A DNA stretch of 6,000 nt from Lachnospiraceae bacterium (GTDB lineage Bacteria > Bacillota > Clostridia > Lachnospirales > Lachnospiraceae). Positions 5,181-6,000 of this stretch are shown piece by piece. A program made the position numbers and the translations under genes. The stretch spans positions 1 through 6,000 of the forward strand of contig JAFVAA010000286.1 in the NCBI GenBank assembly GCA_017476305.1, read 5' to 3'. The first letter of the stretch is position 1, and the number at the start of each line of letters is the position of its first letter. The notes under the pieces are model-generated. The model saw only the letters and a list, made by a program, of their open reading frames with translations, was not told where the DNA came from and did not search any database.

Positions 5181-6000
5181 ATGAAAACCATCAAAGCCAA
5201 AATCGACCATCCAAAATTTACCTATGATTTCCCTCAAAAAAAAGAGGAAATCCTTTTTTTCGATATCGAAACCACGGGACTTTCCCCGAAAACCTCCTCT
5301 ATTTATCTGATTGGCGTTTTGTTTTATGAGAAAAGCACGGAGGATTTCATACAGGTGCAGTGGTTCGCCGAAAAAAATAAGGATGAAAAAATGGTGCTTT
5401 CCTCCTTTTTAGAACTTTTAAATCACTATAAATATCTGTACCATTTCAACGGAAGAACCTTTGACATCCCATATATCCTTGAAAAATGCAAACGTCACGC
5501 ACTGCTTTTAAACGAGCATGCCGATAAAATCCTAAATGACACCACAGGCGTTTTTTCGATCGATATTTTAAAAAGAGTCCGTAAACTAAAGCGTTTTCTT
5601 TCGTTGGAAAAGTGCAGCCAGAAAGCCCTCGAACGCTTTTTAGGCATCTACAGAGAGGACAAATTTTCCGGTGGAGATCTGATCACCGTTTATTCGGAAT
5701 ACACACAGATGCGCCTTTTCGAACCGGAAAAAGCAGAAGCTTTAGAAAAGGTACTTCTCCTGCATAATTTTGAAGATGTGGAAATGATGCTTTCCGTCTG
5801 CTCACTTTTACAGTACGAAGCTCTTACCTTTGAAAATTCTCCTTTCTTTTCCGAAGCCGCACTAAAGCAGATGACCTTCGAAACAGCAGACAGCCAGGTA
5901 TCATCTGTCTGCTCCGGTCCCGGATCTGGCAGACAGTCTGAAAAAGTTTTACACCTTTCTCTCCCTGCAGTCCTTCCTTTTCCAACGGAAATAAAAAAAG
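5181..6000 (+). CDS. YprB-type RNase H-like (DEDD exonuclease fold) protein, C-terminus cut by window edge
   Basis: The first 273 residues of a nuclease-fold protein whose cellular substrate is not established. FFDIETTGLSP (26-36) gives the DEDD exonuclease I signature with Asp28 and Glu30. The second motif is HFNGRTFDIPYI (88-99) with Asp95. SIDILKRVRKLKRF (126-139) adds a conserved Asp128. The last motif is HNFEDVEMM (195-203) with Asp199. This arrangement, and the spacing of the NGRTFDIPYI and HNFEDV blocks, fits the YprB family of RNase H-like domains (RNase_H_2), probably a 3'-5' exonuclease. After about residue 235 the sequence becomes Ser/Gly-rich and less conserved-looking, perhaps a linker to a C-terminal region outside the window. 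There are no membrane or secretion signals. The start has an ideal GGAGG 6 nt upstream. The frame stays open to the window edge. Early codons contain runs of eight A and seven T. Confidence 0.88.
   Translation, partial: MKTIKAKIDHPKFTYDFPQKKEEILFFDIETTGLSPKTSSIYLIGVLFYEKSTEDFIQVQWFAEKNKDEKMVLSSFLELLNHYKYLYHFNGRTFDIPYILEKCKRHALLLNEHADKILNDTTGVFSIDILKRVRKLKRFLSLEKCSQKALERFLGIYREDKFSGGDLITVYSEYTQMRLFEPEKAEALEKVLLLHNFEDVEMMLSVCSLLQYEALTFENSPFFSEAALKQMTFETADSQVSSVCSGPGSGRQSEKVLHLSLPAVLPFPTEIKK

Overview
The window looks like a chromosomal housekeeping segment of a Gram-positive anaerobe of the class Clostridia, most likely Lachnospiraceae. This taxonomic call is inference. It rests on a ruvA-ruvB pair without ruvC, strong GGAGG-type ribosome binding sites, TTG/TATAAT-type promoters, moderate base composition, and the protein character of Cls, RuvB and DapF. 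I see no insertion sequence, phage gene, CRISPR array, tRNA or rRNA.

Layout, from the right edge of the minus-strand block leftward. cls (3011-4753, minus) encodes a membrane cardiolipin synthase with an unusual charged N-terminal tail. Next is a small zinc-ribbon/helix-turn-helix protein (2585-2851, minus). After a predicted promoter (2522-2550) come ruvA (1883-2488), ruvB (720-1790) and dapF (1-723, cut by the left edge). These three run in one direction. ruvB and dapF overlap in an ATGA, so Holliday-junction migration and diaminopimelate synthesis probably share a transcript and are translationally coupled. On the plus strand, diverging from cls, a YprB-type RNase H-like/DEDD exonuclease gene begins at 5181 and runs off the right edge.

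The 427-base gap between cls and the exonuclease gene (4754-5180) is the only substantial non-coding stretch and the least ordinary part of the window. It carries a good promoter facing each way. Between the two promoters lies a dense set of symmetric elements: an 8-bp inverted repeat enclosing two 12-bp direct repeats, a perfect 7+7 palindrome, and a perfect 9+9 inverted repeat. The cls side adds a leader of about 155 nt, ending in a hairpin that overlaps the cls ribosome binding site. The gap reads as a regulated divergent promoter region.

The genes themselves belong to known families. I do not see convincing evidence of an undescribed multi-gene system. The points worth a second look are the divergent intergenic region, several oddities of the Cls protein, and the homopolymer-rich start of the exonuclease gene.
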